From assembly GCF_019343495.1 (NCBI RefSeq), contig NZ_CP072549.1, forward strand, positions 2,356,001-2,420,000: a stretch of DNA of 64,000 nucleotides. The letters run 5' to 3'. Below the pieces are notes generated by a model. That model saw nothing but the letters and a program-made list of their open reading frames with translations. It had not been told where the DNA came from and ran no database searches. Numbering within the stretch: the first letter of the stretch is position 1; every line of letters starts with the position of its first letter. The position numbers were made by a program, and so were the translations under genes. Source of the stretch: Acinetobacter lwoffii (GTDB taxonomy: Bacteria > Pseudomonadota > Gammaproteobacteria > Pseudomonadales > Moraxellaceae). Positions 29,223 to 37,984 of this stretch are shown piece by piece.

Positions 29223-29873
29223 ATGAATATTTTAATCGTTGATGATCATCCACTATTTCGTCATGCCTTGATTCAAGCTGTACGTTATAGCCTGCCACAA
29301 GCCCAGATTCATGAAACTGCGGCAGTCAATGAATTTTATGAACGTCTAGAAAATGGCCCTGAGCCTGATCTTGTGCTGCTGGATTTAAACCTGCCGGGCG
29401 CTTCCGGCTTTTCTGCCCTGGTGCATGTCCGCGCACAGTATCCGTCTTTACCGATTATTGTTGTGTCTGCACATGAAGAAGTCAGCATCATCCAGCGTGC
29501 GATCGCGCATGGTGCGATGGGCTATATTCCTAAATCTGCTCACCCAAGCCATATCGGTGAAGCGATTCGTGAAGTGCTGGAAGGTGAAATCTGGTTACCG
29601 CCAAATCTGCCAGCCAATATGAATTTTGATCCGCGTGCTGCCGATGAAACGGCTTTGGCAGAACGGATCCAGTCTTTGACGCCGCAACAGTTCCGGGTAT
29701 TGATGATGGTGGCTGAAGGTTTATTAAACAAGCAGATTGCTTATGAACTGGATGTATCAGAAGCGACGATTAAAGCGCATGTGACTGCAATCTTCCGTAA
29801 GCTTGGCGTACAAAACCGGACACAAGCGGTATTGGCCATTAATGCACTGAATATTGAAGACCGCAAAATGTAA
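29223..29873 (+). CDS. crbR: NarL/LuxR-type response regulator, CrbR-like
   Basis: A 216-residue response regulator. The receiver domain starts MNILIVDDHPLFR, with acidic D7/D8 and phosphoacceptor D54 (LLDLNLPG). The conserved Lys is in GYIPKSA. The C-terminal LuxR helix-turn-helix reads LTPQQFRVLMMVAEGLLNKQ and then DVSEATIKAHVTAIFRKLG. The matching SSS-type hybrid kinase gene lies 1.3 kb downstream on the other strand. By analogy with CrbS/CrbR of Vibrio and MxtR/ErdR of Pseudomonas, it should activate acs and actP when acetate is used. ATG 29223 is chosen because it starts at the domain edge. Confidence 0.82.
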   Translation: MNILIVDDHPLFRHALIQAVRYSLPQAQIHETAAVNEFYERLENGPEPDLVLLDLNLPGASGFSALVHVRAQYPSLPIIVVSAHEEVSIIQRAIAHGAMGYIPKSAHPSHIGEAIREVLEGEIWLPPNLPANMNFDPRAADETALAERIQSLTPQQFRVLMMVAEGLLNKQIAYELDVSEATIKAHVTAIFRKLGVQNRTQAVLAINALNIEDRKM

Positions 29874-29892
29874 ATTCTGCATATACGAATTG

Positions 29893-29920
29893 AAAAAGAC
29901 CTCCTTGGAGGTCTTTTTTT
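29893..29920 (+). terminator. Terminator of crbR
   Basis: AAAGACCTCC and GGAGGTCTTT stem with a TT loop and a long T run, 20 bases after the stop. Confidence 0.88.
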
Positions 29921-29962
29921 ATGGGCAAAATCTGCAAAATTGAGTGCAAAGGCCTGAATCAG

Positions 29963-30724
29963 CTAGGCGATATAATCCTGCTTGCGGGTGAAATCATCAC
30001 AAAACAATGGATTTAAGGCACATTGCAATTCGTCAATCTGCTCTTCGGTGACATAACCTTTCGATTTCAGATATTCCGCCACGCGATCATCACGCAGACT
30101 CAGGAAAGTCGCATCATAAACACCGAGATCGACAAATAGTGCTGCAGTTTCCAGACTGTTAAAACGATCCAGATAAACTTCATTATCATACATCAGGAAG
30201 ACATGTTCGTCGCGCGTATTCGGATCGACATGTAAACGTTGTGCCAGTTCATGTGGGCAGGTTTTGATAAATAACAGATCAGACAGCTCATCAAATTGGC
30301 TGGTGTCCAGGCAATCTTCTTCATTTTTGACTTTACCCAGCCAGGCCTTAAAGACCAGTACCGCGCCACCACGCAGCAACATGCTCCAGATCTGATGACG
30401 GGTCTTTGCCGGAAGATCCTCTGTTTCAGCTTCTAAAGACTGAATCAGCTTGTCTTCCTGTTCAGCAATCTTTTCAAATAGACCCAGACCTTGCGGCTTG
30501 TAGGCATAAGGTTCAAAGACATCAAAATGTAATTCATCAAAGACTTGCAGTGCCAGAGGGACTGCACTCTGATACAGCGTTTCCAGTGCCTGATACTGGG
30601 CATCATTCAGCTTGCTGTATTTAAAGATCTGTGCCCAGTCAATGCTTGGCAATAAGGCATTGGCGCCATATTGACGGTGAAACTGCTGGGTCTGATTCAG
30701 GCCATGGTTTTGATCTATGTTCAT
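29963..30724 (-). CDS. Conserved hypothetical cytoplasmic protein
   Basis: A 253-residue soluble, acidic, largely helical protein that I do not recognise. It starts MNIDQNHGLNQ at ATG 30724, with GGAG eight bases upstream. The longer frame from 30763 has no ribosome site. There is no signal peptide, membrane segment or known catalytic motif. Cys residues occur in EEDCLD, KTCPHE, LQCAL and LFCDDF. It lies between crbR and crbS, convergent with crbR and on the same strand as crbS. A link with acetate signalling is possible but rests only on position. Confidence 0.7.
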   Translation of the reverse strand: MNIDQNHGLNQTQQFHRQYGANALLPSIDWAQIFKYSKLNDAQYQALETLYQSAVPLALQVFDELHFDVFEPYAYKPQGLGLFEKIAEQEDKLIQSLEAETEDLPAKTRHQIWSMLLRGGAVLVFKAWLGKVKNEEDCLDTSQFDELSDLLFIKTCPHELAQRLHVDPNTRDEHVFLMYDNEVYLDRFNSLETAALFVDLGVYDATFLSLRDDRVAEYLKSKGYVTEEQIDELQCALNPLFCDDFTRKQDYIA

Positions 30725-30763
30725 GTGAAGAACTCCGATATGCAGAAATAGATCAGCGACCAA

Positions 30764-31078
30764 AAAATTAAGGCTGCATGAGATGGGAACTGATCGTTTC
30801 TTATTCCTCTATTTTTAGAGCCAAGTGCAAGGGATAAAAAATACGACTAAAGTTATAGTAGTGGAAAATTACTCTTTAATTTTTATTAAAAACAATAAGA
30901 TAACTAATTGTAACTAAGTGTACACATGTACATTAATACATTCGTCAGTTTTTGCCATAGTGAATTAAAAAATGAGCATTTTGGTCAATTTATTCAGCTG
31001 TATTTTCGGCATATTTGCTGCTTTTAGCACATTAGAATAAATTTTATGCAACCTAGGTAAGTTTATGTGGCAGTTGAG
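30764..31078. other. Intergenic region between the hypothetical gene and crbS
   Basis: About 315 A/T-rich bases with no supported gene. It should contain the minus-strand promoter of the hypothetical gene. No repeat was seen. Confidence 0.4.
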
Positions 31079-31115
31079 TATAAAAAATGCCCATTTCATG
31101 GTCTGAAATGGGCAT
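31079..31115 (-). terminator. Terminator of crbS
   Basis: On the minus strand a perfect 13-bp stem (31115-31103 with 31097-31085) around a 5-base loop is followed by a T run. It starts 20 bases after the crbS stop. Confidence 0.9.
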
Positions 31116-31134
31116 TGATCAGATCGTAATCTAC

Positions 31135-34100
31135 TTAGGAGTCGGAAATCTTCAGTCCGGATAACCATGAACGTAATGATGCCGGTTTTAGCGGTTTTTT
31201 CAGCAGAACAATGTTCAGCTCTTTCAGACGTTGCGGCAATTCTGGATCGGAATCGGCGGTAATCAGGGCGACCGGAATATCCTTCGAACGGTGTTCCAGA
31301 ATGAAATCCAGACCGATCTTGTCCTGATTCAGATGTTGATCCACCAGCCAGACCTGAATATTTTCCTGCTGAATCAGCATGGCTGCTTGCTCAGGTTCGG
31401 TGGCTTTAAATACCTGATAGCCCCATTTGGTCAATAAGGTCGACATGCCTTCCAGAATGGTTTCATCATTATCCAGACACAGAATCTTAAAGGCCTTGCT
31501 CTTTAAAGGTACGGCCTGAACCGGTGCTGCGACAACTTTTGGTGCTTCGATCACAGGCACTTCAATCATAAAGCAGGAACCTTTACCCAGCGCAGAAGAC
31601 ACATGTACCGGATAGTCCAGCATGCTGGTCATGCGTTGTACGATCGCCAAACCTAGGCCCAGACCCTGTTCACCCCAAGGCGAGGTGTGGCCGCAACGTT
31701 CAAATTCCTGAAACAGTTTGATGCGCTGTTCTTCGGCAATGCCCGGGCCAGTATCCCAGACGCCAATACGGATATGATTCGGTCTGCTGCTCGAACGTAA
31801 TACACCGACCACCACTTTACCTCTGGCAGTATAACGCAACGCATTGCTGACAAAGTTCTGGATAATGCGGCGAATCCATTGTGGATCGGTATCAATCCAG
31901 AACTGTGCATCATGCACACTGAACTTGATACCACGCTGTGCAGCGATGGATTTGAACTGGAGTTCCAGATCGCTGAGCAGGTCATGCAGCGGATAAGCCT
32001 GACGTTTCGGCTGAATGGTGCCGCCTTCCAGTCGGGCAATATCCAGCAGGGCAGACAACATGCTTTCTGCACCATGCAAAGCACGATCCAGTTGTTGTAA
32101 GGTCTTGCGGTCTTCATCATTCTGCACGCTTTGTTCGAGTGCGGTACTGAACAGGCGCGCGGCATGCATTGGCTGCAACAGGTCATGACTGGCGGCTGCA
32201 ATGAAGCGGCTTTTTGACATATTGGCCTTATCGGCCTGTTCACGCGCCAGTTGCTGCTCGGACAATGCATCGGCCAGCTGCTGGGTACGGTCCTGAACGC
32301 GGGCTTCAAGCACGGCTTCATTTTCACGGAACGCAGTAATATCGGCGAAAGTGGTAACGAACCCGCCGCCTTCGATCGGATTGCCGCGCATCTGAATGAC
32401 GCGGCCATCTTTACGAATCCGTTCAAATTCATGGGCACTGCCGACCTGCATCCAGTGAATCCGTTTCCGTACATGTTCTTCAACCGAGCCCGGGCCACAT
32501 TCACCACGTTCAGCGTTATAACGGATCAGGTCTGCGATTGGACAACCGACATAGACAATATCGGTCGGATAATCGAACAGTTTCAGATACTGATTGTTCC
32601 ATGCGACCAGACACATGTTTTCATCGACTACGCTGACCCCTTGGGTCATGTGATCAATCATGGTCATGATCAGATTCTGATTGAAGCGTTGCCATTGCGA
32701 GGCCTGATCGAGAATATTGGCGACCTGACCCAAGGCCAGGCCATTATTGACCATGGCGGTAGTAAGCAGGGTACGTGCTGAAGCTGCCCCGATAGTCCCC
32801 GCCAGATACTGTTCAGTGAAACGCCACCACATGCCATTGGCACTGCTGTTTTCATTCAGCTCAACGCTGTTTTGGGTACAGAATTGCTGGAAAGCGCGTG
32901 TGGTTGGGCCTTCGCCGGTAATGCGTTTGGCCAGGGTAATCAGATCGCCGACTTTTAAACGGGCAACATCCTGATGCGAATAGCTGACCTCGGTAGAAGG
33001 ACTCTGCGAGGGTAGTGGCTTGGTTTCATAATAGAAGAAACTTTCGGCCTGAATGTGTTCGGCAATACTTGGGCGGAAAATACGGGAAATCCAGATATAC
33101 AGTAGGGTATTTAAGCCCAGTGCCCAGACTACTCCATGCGTGAGCGGATCAAAAGACTCAAAACCGATCAGGGCTTCCGGTCTTAACCAGTTCCAGCCAA
33201 AAGGACCTTGATTCAGCAGGCTTTGACTAAAGCTGCTATAGGCTTCGGGCAGGCTGCGCAAAATGGTCGGAAACAGCAGGGTATAAGCCCACAAGGCAAA
33301 ACCGGTCAACAGTCCGGCATAGACACCCTGTTTACTGCCGCCACGCCAGTACAGGCCACCAATTAATGCTGGGGCGAATTGCGCCACCGCACTAAATGCC
33401 AACAGACCAAAAACCGACAACTGGTCAATATCATTAAAGAAATTGAAGAACAGGAAGCCCATCAACATCACGCCCAGGATACAGACCCGGCGGGTAAATT
33501 TCAGCACCAGCGGCAAGCGTTTGTCATGCCGGGAAATCAGCTTTAAACGCCACAACGCCGGCATGATCAAGTCATTGCTGAGCATGATTGACAGTGCCAC
33601 AGAAGACACCAGCAGCATCCCGGTAGAGGCAGAAAAACCACCTAAGAAGGCTAATAAAGTGAGCCAGTCCTGATTATAGCTAAGTGGTAAGGACAGGACC
33701 GCCACATCCGGAATGGCCAGATATTGCGGTGCAGCATGTAGCGCCCAGCTGGCAATTGGAATAATCGCCAAGGTAGTCAGAATCAAATAAACTGCAAACC
33801 AACGCCGCGCACCACGAATATGTTTTTCATCACGTAGCTCAACCACAGCTACATGGAACTGACGCGGTAGGCAGATAATGGCCAGTGCCGCGAGCAGGGT
33901 CTGAATCCAGAAACTTTGTGGCACGCCAAACAGTTGTACATCATGAAAAGTGGTACTGATATCGCTACTGATCTGTGCCAGATTTTCTGGTGCTTCAAAC
34001 ATAAAGAAACAGGCGACTGCCAACAGGGCGAAGAGTTTAACAAAAGACTCAAATGCTACGGCCAGCATCAGCCCGCCATGCTGTTCAGTATTGGCAATCT

Positions 34101-34626
34101 GCCGGGTACCAAACATCATCGCCAGTATTGCCAGAACCCCAGTCAGAAACAGTACGCCATTGGTCGTGCCGGTTACACCTGCGGAAGGTTCCAGAATGAC
34201 GGCGGCACTTAAGGCAATCGCACGTAACTGTAAGGCCAGATAAGGCACAATCGCCACCACCGCCAGAATGGTCACCAGCGAGGCGAGGGGACCACTTTTA
34301 CCATAGCGTGCTGCGACAAAGTCAGCGATCGAAGAAATGGCATGATGCTGTCTCACCCGTCCCAGACGGCGCCAGATGTCATAGCCGACGGCAACGAAGA
34401 GCAGCGGACCCAGATAGATCGGCAGGAAAATAATGCCTTCACGTACCGCAGCACCCGTGGCGCCATAAAAGGTCCAGGAGGAACAGTAGACGCCTAAAGT
34501 TAAACTAAACAATAGCATGCGCCCACGGGTACTCAGCCGGCTGGCATGTTTTTCCCCGTAGAAAGCGCAGATAAAGAGTAATGCGATATAGAGGGCGAGT
34601 ACCCCTATGATGAGCCAACTGTTCAT
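31135..34626 (-). CDS. crbS: Sodium/solute-symporter-domain hybrid sensor kinase, CrbS-like
   Basis: A 1163-residue inner-membrane hybrid kinase. Residues about 1-490 form a sodium:solute symporter (SSS) domain of about 13 TM helices, related to ActP and PutP. A linker and a PAS domain (about 650-760) follow, then a coiled segment and the phosphoacceptor H814 (AAASHDLLQPMHA). Next come the ATPase N-box (NFVSNALRY) and G-boxes (DTGPGIAEE, GLGLGLAI), and a C-terminal receiver with D1096 (WLVDQHLN). This matches CrbS/MxtR, which sense acetate-related conditions and phosphorylate CrbR/ErdR. It is divergent from yjcH-actP, its likely targets. A short REC shuttle to the separate regulator is inferred. 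Confidence 0.9.
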   Translation of the reverse strand: MNSWLIIGVLALYIALLFICAFYGEKHASRLSTRGRMLLFSLTLGVYCSSWTFYGATGAAVREGIIFLPIYLGPLLFVAVGYDIWRRLGRVRQHHAISSIADFVAARYGKSGPLASLVTILAVVAIVPYLALQLRAIALSAAVILEPSAGVTGTTNGVLFLTGVLAILAMMFGTRQIANTEQHGGLMLAVAFESFVKLFALLAVACFFMFEAPENLAQISSDISTTFHDVQLFGVPQSFWIQTLLAALAIICLPRQFHVAVVELRDEKHIRGARRWFAVYLILTTLAIIPIASWALHAAPQYLAIPDVAVLSLPLSYNQDWLTLLAFLGGFSASTGMLLVSSVALSIMLSNDLIMPALWRLKLISRHDKRLPLVLKFTRRVCILGVMLMGFLFFNFFNDIDQLSVFGLLAFSAVAQFAPALIGGLYWRGGSKQGVYAGLLTGFALWAYTLLFPTILRSLPEAYSSFSQSLLNQGPFGWNWLRPEALIGFESFDPLTHGVVWALGLNTLLYIWISRIFRPSIAEHIQAESFFYYETKPLPSQSPSTEVSYSHQDVARLKVGDLITLAKRITGEGPTTRAFQQFCTQNSVELNENSSANGMWWRFTEQYLAGTIGAASARTLLTTAMVNNGLALGQVANILDQASQWQRFNQNLIMTMIDHMTQGVSVVDENMCLVAWNNQYLKLFDYPTDIVYVGCPIADLIRYNAERGECGPGSVEEHVRKRIHWMQVGSAHEFERIRKDGRVIQMRGNPIEGGGFVTTFADITAFRENEAVLEARVQDRTQQLADALSEQQLAREQADKANMSKSRFIAAASHDLLQPMHAARLFSTALEQSVQNDEDRKTLQQLDRALHGAESMLSALLDIARLEGGTIQPKRQAYPLHDLLSDLELQFKSIAAQRGIKFSVHDAQFWIDTDPQWIRRIIQNFVSNALRYTARGKVVVGVLRSSSRPNHIRIGVWDTGPGIAEEQRIKLFQEFERCGHTSPWGEQGLGLGLAIVQRMTSMLDYPVHVSSALGKGSCFMIEVPVIEAPKVVAAPVQAVPLKSKAFKILCLDNDETILEGMSTLLTKWGYQVFKATEPEQAAMLIQQENIQVWLVDQHLNQDKIGLDFILEHRSKDIPVALITADSDPELPQRLKELNIVLLKKPLKPASLRSWLSGLKISDS

Positions 34627-34808
34627 ATAGCCTGATGTGTACTGAGCATGCCGCTATGATAACGCATCGTGAACGCTACAGTTTAAATTGATCATTTTTT
34701 AACGACCAAAGTCTAAATTACAAGCACCTACGATTATTGTTAACTTGCAACAGTGATAATTCAAATTAAAAAATAGGCAGCCCAAGGTTGGGCTACAGGA
34801 GAGTAATT

Positions 34809-35141
34809 ATGGATGAGGTACAAGTAGATCGTATTCTACAAAATCCAAAATTCAAGGAAATGGTCCGCAAGAAAAGTATGCTCAGCTGGACGTTGACCGG
34901 CATTATGCTATTTGTCTATGTGGGTTTCATGTTGCTGGTTGGTTACAACAAAGAATTTCTATTGTCTTCAATTTCAGGTGGTGTGACCACGTGGGGTATT
35001 CCACTTGGTCTAGGTATCATTGTCCTGTCGTTTATCTTGTGTGGTGTGTATTCCTACATTGCCAATAACAAACTTGATCAATTGACTGAAGAAGCAATCC
35101 GTGAAGTCGAAGCGATTGCGCATGAAAAAGGACACCACTAA
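34809..35141 (+). CDS. yjcH: DUF485 inner-membrane protein YjcH
   Basis: A 110-residue protein with two TM helices (about residues 27-47 and 63-85) and charged ends, the DUF485 family. It is nearly always encoded before actP and is thought to assist the permease. ATG 34809 with GGAGAG upstream is preferred to an earlier in-frame start at 34788. The stop is one base before the actP start, so translation is coupled. The promoter lies in the 180-base divergent region shared with crbS. Confidence 0.9.
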   Translation: MDEVQVDRILQNPKFKEMVRKKSMLSWTLTGIMLFVYVGFMLLVGYNKEFLLSSISGGVTTWGIPLGLGIIVLSFILCGVYSYIANNKLDQLTEEAIREVEAIAHEKGHH

Positions 35142-35142
35142 G

Positions 35143-36849
35143 ATGAAATGGAATTCTCTTATTGCCCTGGCGACCACGATAGTGGCTTCAGGCGTTGCAT
35201 TCGCTGGTCCTGATCTGGGTGCAGCAGAACAGCAGGCGACCAACTGGCACGCGATTATCATGTTTGTGATTTTCGTAGGTGCTACGCTGTTTATTACCAA
35301 ATGGGCAGCAAAACAAACCACCAATACCAAAGACTTCTATACTGCCGGTGGCGGTATTTCCGGTTTCCAGAATGGCCTGGCGATTGCTGGTGACTATATG
35401 TCAGCTGCATCGTTCCTGGGTATTTCCGCGATGGTATTCCTGTCCGGTTTTGATGGCTTGCTGTATTCACTGGGTTTCATGGTGGGCTGGCCGATTGTAT
35501 TGTTCCTGGTGGCAGAACGTCTGCGTAACCTGGGTAAATACAACCTGTCAGACGTAGTGTCTTTCCGCTTGCAGGAAAAACCGGTACGTACCTTGGCTGC
35601 TCTAAGTTCACTGGTTGTGGTCGCGTTCTATCTGATTGCACAGATGGTGGGTGCAGGTCAGCTGATCAAACTTCTATTCGGTCTGAACTATAACATTGCA
35701 GTCGTGATCGTTGGCTTGTTGATGATGGCCTACGTGATGTTCGGCGGTATGTTGGCAACCACTTGGGTACAGATCATCAAGGCGGTGATGTTGCTGTCTG
35801 GTGCGACCTTTATGGCATTTATGGTCATGAAAGGCGTGGGCTTCAGCTTTACCAACATGTTTGAGCAGGCGATTGGTGTTTATTCAAAAGTGCATGACTT
35901 GAGCCTGGCAGATGCGACCAAGATCATGGGTCCGGGTAGTCTGGCGTCTAATCCGATTGATGCGATTTCTTTAGGTCTGGCATTGATGTTTGGTACCGCA
36001 GGTCTGCCACATATCCTGATGCGTTTCTTCACGGTAAAAGATGCCAAAGAAGCGCGTAAATCAGTCGTAGTTGCTACAGGTTTTATTGGTTATTTCTACC
36101 TATTAACCTTCATCATTGGTTTCGGTGCGATTCTATATGTATCGAACAACCCGCAATTCCTTGATGTTGCGAAAATGGCTGTGACTGGCAAGCTGGAGCT
36201 GGTGGGTGGTAATAACATGGCGGCGGTGCACCTGTCTGATGCAGTGGGCGGCGACCTGTTCATGGGCTTCATTTCTGCAGTTGCATTTGCCACGATTCTT
36301 GCAGTGGTTGCTGGTTTGACCCTGTCAGGTGCTTCAGCAATTTCGCATGACTTGTATGCCAACGTGTTGAAGAAAGGCCAAACCACGCCTGAATCTGAAC
36401 TACGTATGTCTAAAATTGCGACTTTAGGTCTTGCGATCTTCGCGATGATTCTCGGGATTCTGTTCGAGAAACAAAACGTAGCCTTCATGGTCGGTCTGGC
36501 ATTCTCGGTTGCGGCATGTGCCAACTTCCCGGTACTAGTATTGTCTATGTTCTGGAAAGGTTTGACGACACGTGGTGCAGTTATTGGTGGTGTTGCCGGT
36601 CTGGTAACCGCAGTAACCTTGATTGTGCTGTCTAAAGCAGTATGGGTCGATACTTTGGGTATTTCTGATACGCCAGTGAACCCGTTCAATGGTCCTGCAA
36701 TCTTCGCGATGCCATTGTCATTCTTGTGCTGCTGGTTGTTCTCTGTGACGGATAATTCGGCACAGGCTCAGGCAGAACGCAAAGCCTTTGATGCCCAGTT
36801 TGTACGTTCACAAACCGGTATTGGTATCTCAGGCGCATCGGATCACTAA
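35143..36849 (+). CDS. actP: Cation/acetate symporter
   Basis: SSS-family permease taking up acetate and other short-chain monocarboxylates with a cation. The 568 residues start [14 protein letters not shown] with a cleavable signal sequence ending AFAG, as in E. coli ActP. The protein has about 13 TM helices with the typical [30 protein letters not shown] sodium-site region at the start of the core. AAAGGA precedes ATG 35143; upstream ATGs at 35101 and 35122 would lie within yjcH. Together with Acs it forms the low-acetate scavenging route, and CrbS/CrbR is the expected regulator. Confidence 0.94.
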   Translation: MKWNSLIALATTIVASGVAFAGPDLGAAEQQATNWHAIIMFVIFVGATLFITKWAAKQTTNTKDFYTAGGGISGFQNGLAIAGDYMSAASFLGISAMVFLSGFDGLLYSLGFMVGWPIVLFLVAERLRNLGKYNLSDVVSFRLQEKPVRTLAALSSLVVVAFYLIAQMVGAGQLIKLLFGLNYNIAVVIVGLLMMAYVMFGGMLATTWVQIIKAVMLLSGATFMAFMVMKGVGFSFTNMFEQAIGVYSKVHDLSLADATKIMGPGSLASNPIDAISLGLALMFGTAGLPHILMRFFTVKDAKEARKSVVVATGFIGYFYLLTFIIGFGAILYVSNNPQFLDVAKMAVTGKLELVGGNNMAAVHLSDAVGGDLFMGFISAVAFATILAVVAGLTLSGASAISHDLYANVLKKGQTTPESELRMSKIATLGLAIFAMILGILFEKQNVAFMVGLAFSVAACANFPVLVLSMFWKGLTTRGAVIGGVAGLVTAVTLIVLSKAVWVDTLGISDTPVNPFNGPAIFAMPLSFLCCWLFSVTDNSAQAQAERKAFDAQFVRSQTGIGISGASDH

Positions 36850-36867
36850 GATCTGCGCTACGCTAAA

Positions 36868-36893
36868 AAAAGCCCCGTCAGGGGCTTTTTTTA
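36868..36893 (+). terminator. Terminator of yjcH-actP
   Basis: AAAGCCCC and GGGGCTTT stem with GTCA loop and T run, 18 bases after the actP stop. Confidence 0.9.
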
Positions 36894-37095
36894 TGGAGAT
36901 ATCATCAAGTTTTTTCTTTAGTATAAACGCCGTATTGAATTGAGCTGGCTGGATTTGTGCAGTGTTATTTCAGTAATTTTCATACAAATCGCATATCTGC
37001 AAGCTGCTTTGAGCATGCTATGTTAAAAGCGGCTAACCATAACAATGTGTTCCCTACATGAAGATAGTGACAAGAAGAGCAACAAGAAGGGCATT

Positions 37096-37809
37096 ATGAA
37101 GCAATCTCTGCAGCAGTTCTGGAACAGCTTTACCCATCTGCCTTCGGCATGGCTGTTGTGCCTGCAATTGCTGATCTTGATCTTGTCGGTATTGAGTTAT
37201 GAAAGCGTGTCTTATCGGGCGGGAACCTGGGTACTGGGTGTTCTGGTTTTACTGGTGATTGCCAGAGTCATTCGCCAGACTCCGATGTTTACCATTTTAG
37301 GACTCAGCTTTGTCGCCGGCGCGATTTTCTTCTCCTCTCTGATTGTGCTGGGGCTGCATTATACCTGGATCCATGTCACCGCCAACCTGTTTGAAGCCGG
37401 TGCTTATTTCAGTGCAGCCTATGGCCTGCTACGTTATATGTTCCATGACCGTTATCTGACCAAGGATGAACTCTTTGCCGCTGGCGCAGTATTTACCTTA
37501 CTGGCCTGGGGCTTTGCCTTCCTCTACAGTATCTGCCAGCTTCTGGTGCCATACAGCTTTTCAGACCCTGATTTACAAGCCTATCAACCCTGGCTGGATC
37601 TGATTTTTCTCAGTTTCAGTGTACAGTCTGCAACAGGACTGTCCGATATCATGCCGGTCAGTCCGGTCGCACGGATGTTAGCGATTATTCAGATGTTTGT
37701 CGGGGTGATGTATCTGGCGCTGATTGTATCCCGCTTAATTGCCTTGCAATATATCGCACGTCTACCTCATAAAAAGAACGTGAAAAATAGAGAAAACCCG
37801 CCTGAGTAA
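37096..37809 (+). CDS. Two-TM ion-channel-like membrane protein with atypical filter
   Basis: A 237-residue inner-membrane protein with about five or six hydrophobic helices. The last two helices flank a pore-loop-like stretch, FSVQSATGLSDIMPVSP, positioned as in Ion_trans_2 potassium channels. The filter reads TGLSD where potassium channels have TVGYGD, so K+ selectivity is doubtful. ATG 37096 with AGAAGG seven bases upstream is preferred over an earlier ATG at 37045. It sits before a BCCT transporter gene on the same strand, 175 bases away. The conducting function is inferred. Confidence 0.65.
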   Translation: MKQSLQQFWNSFTHLPSAWLLCLQLLILILSVLSYESVSYRAGTWVLGVLVLLVIARVIRQTPMFTILGLSFVAGAIFFSSLIVLGLHYTWIHVTANLFEAGAYFSAAYGLLRYMFHDRYLTKDELFAAGAVFTLLAWGFAFLYSICQLLVPYSFSDPDLQAYQPWLDLIFLSFSVQSATGLSDIMPVSPVARMLAIIQMFVGVMYLALIVSRLIALQYIARLPHKKNVKNRENPPE

Positions 37810-37984
37810 TGAAGTTCATCCTTTTATTGTATTGGTTACAGTAACTTAACGGCTTTATTTTGTGTCACATCCTAAAATAGCAGGAGATCTAGCTTCCATA
37901 GACTGAATCTGTCTGATCATTTTGACCTTACCAATAATTATTTGACGCTGTTTGTCGATCCAATTTTTAAAAAATGGAGGAGGT

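Noticed and set aside
31653..32507. A 284-codon minus-strand frame inside crbS
   Set aside because: It is an alternative frame of the kinase and receiver coding region; the crbS frame carries all motifs.
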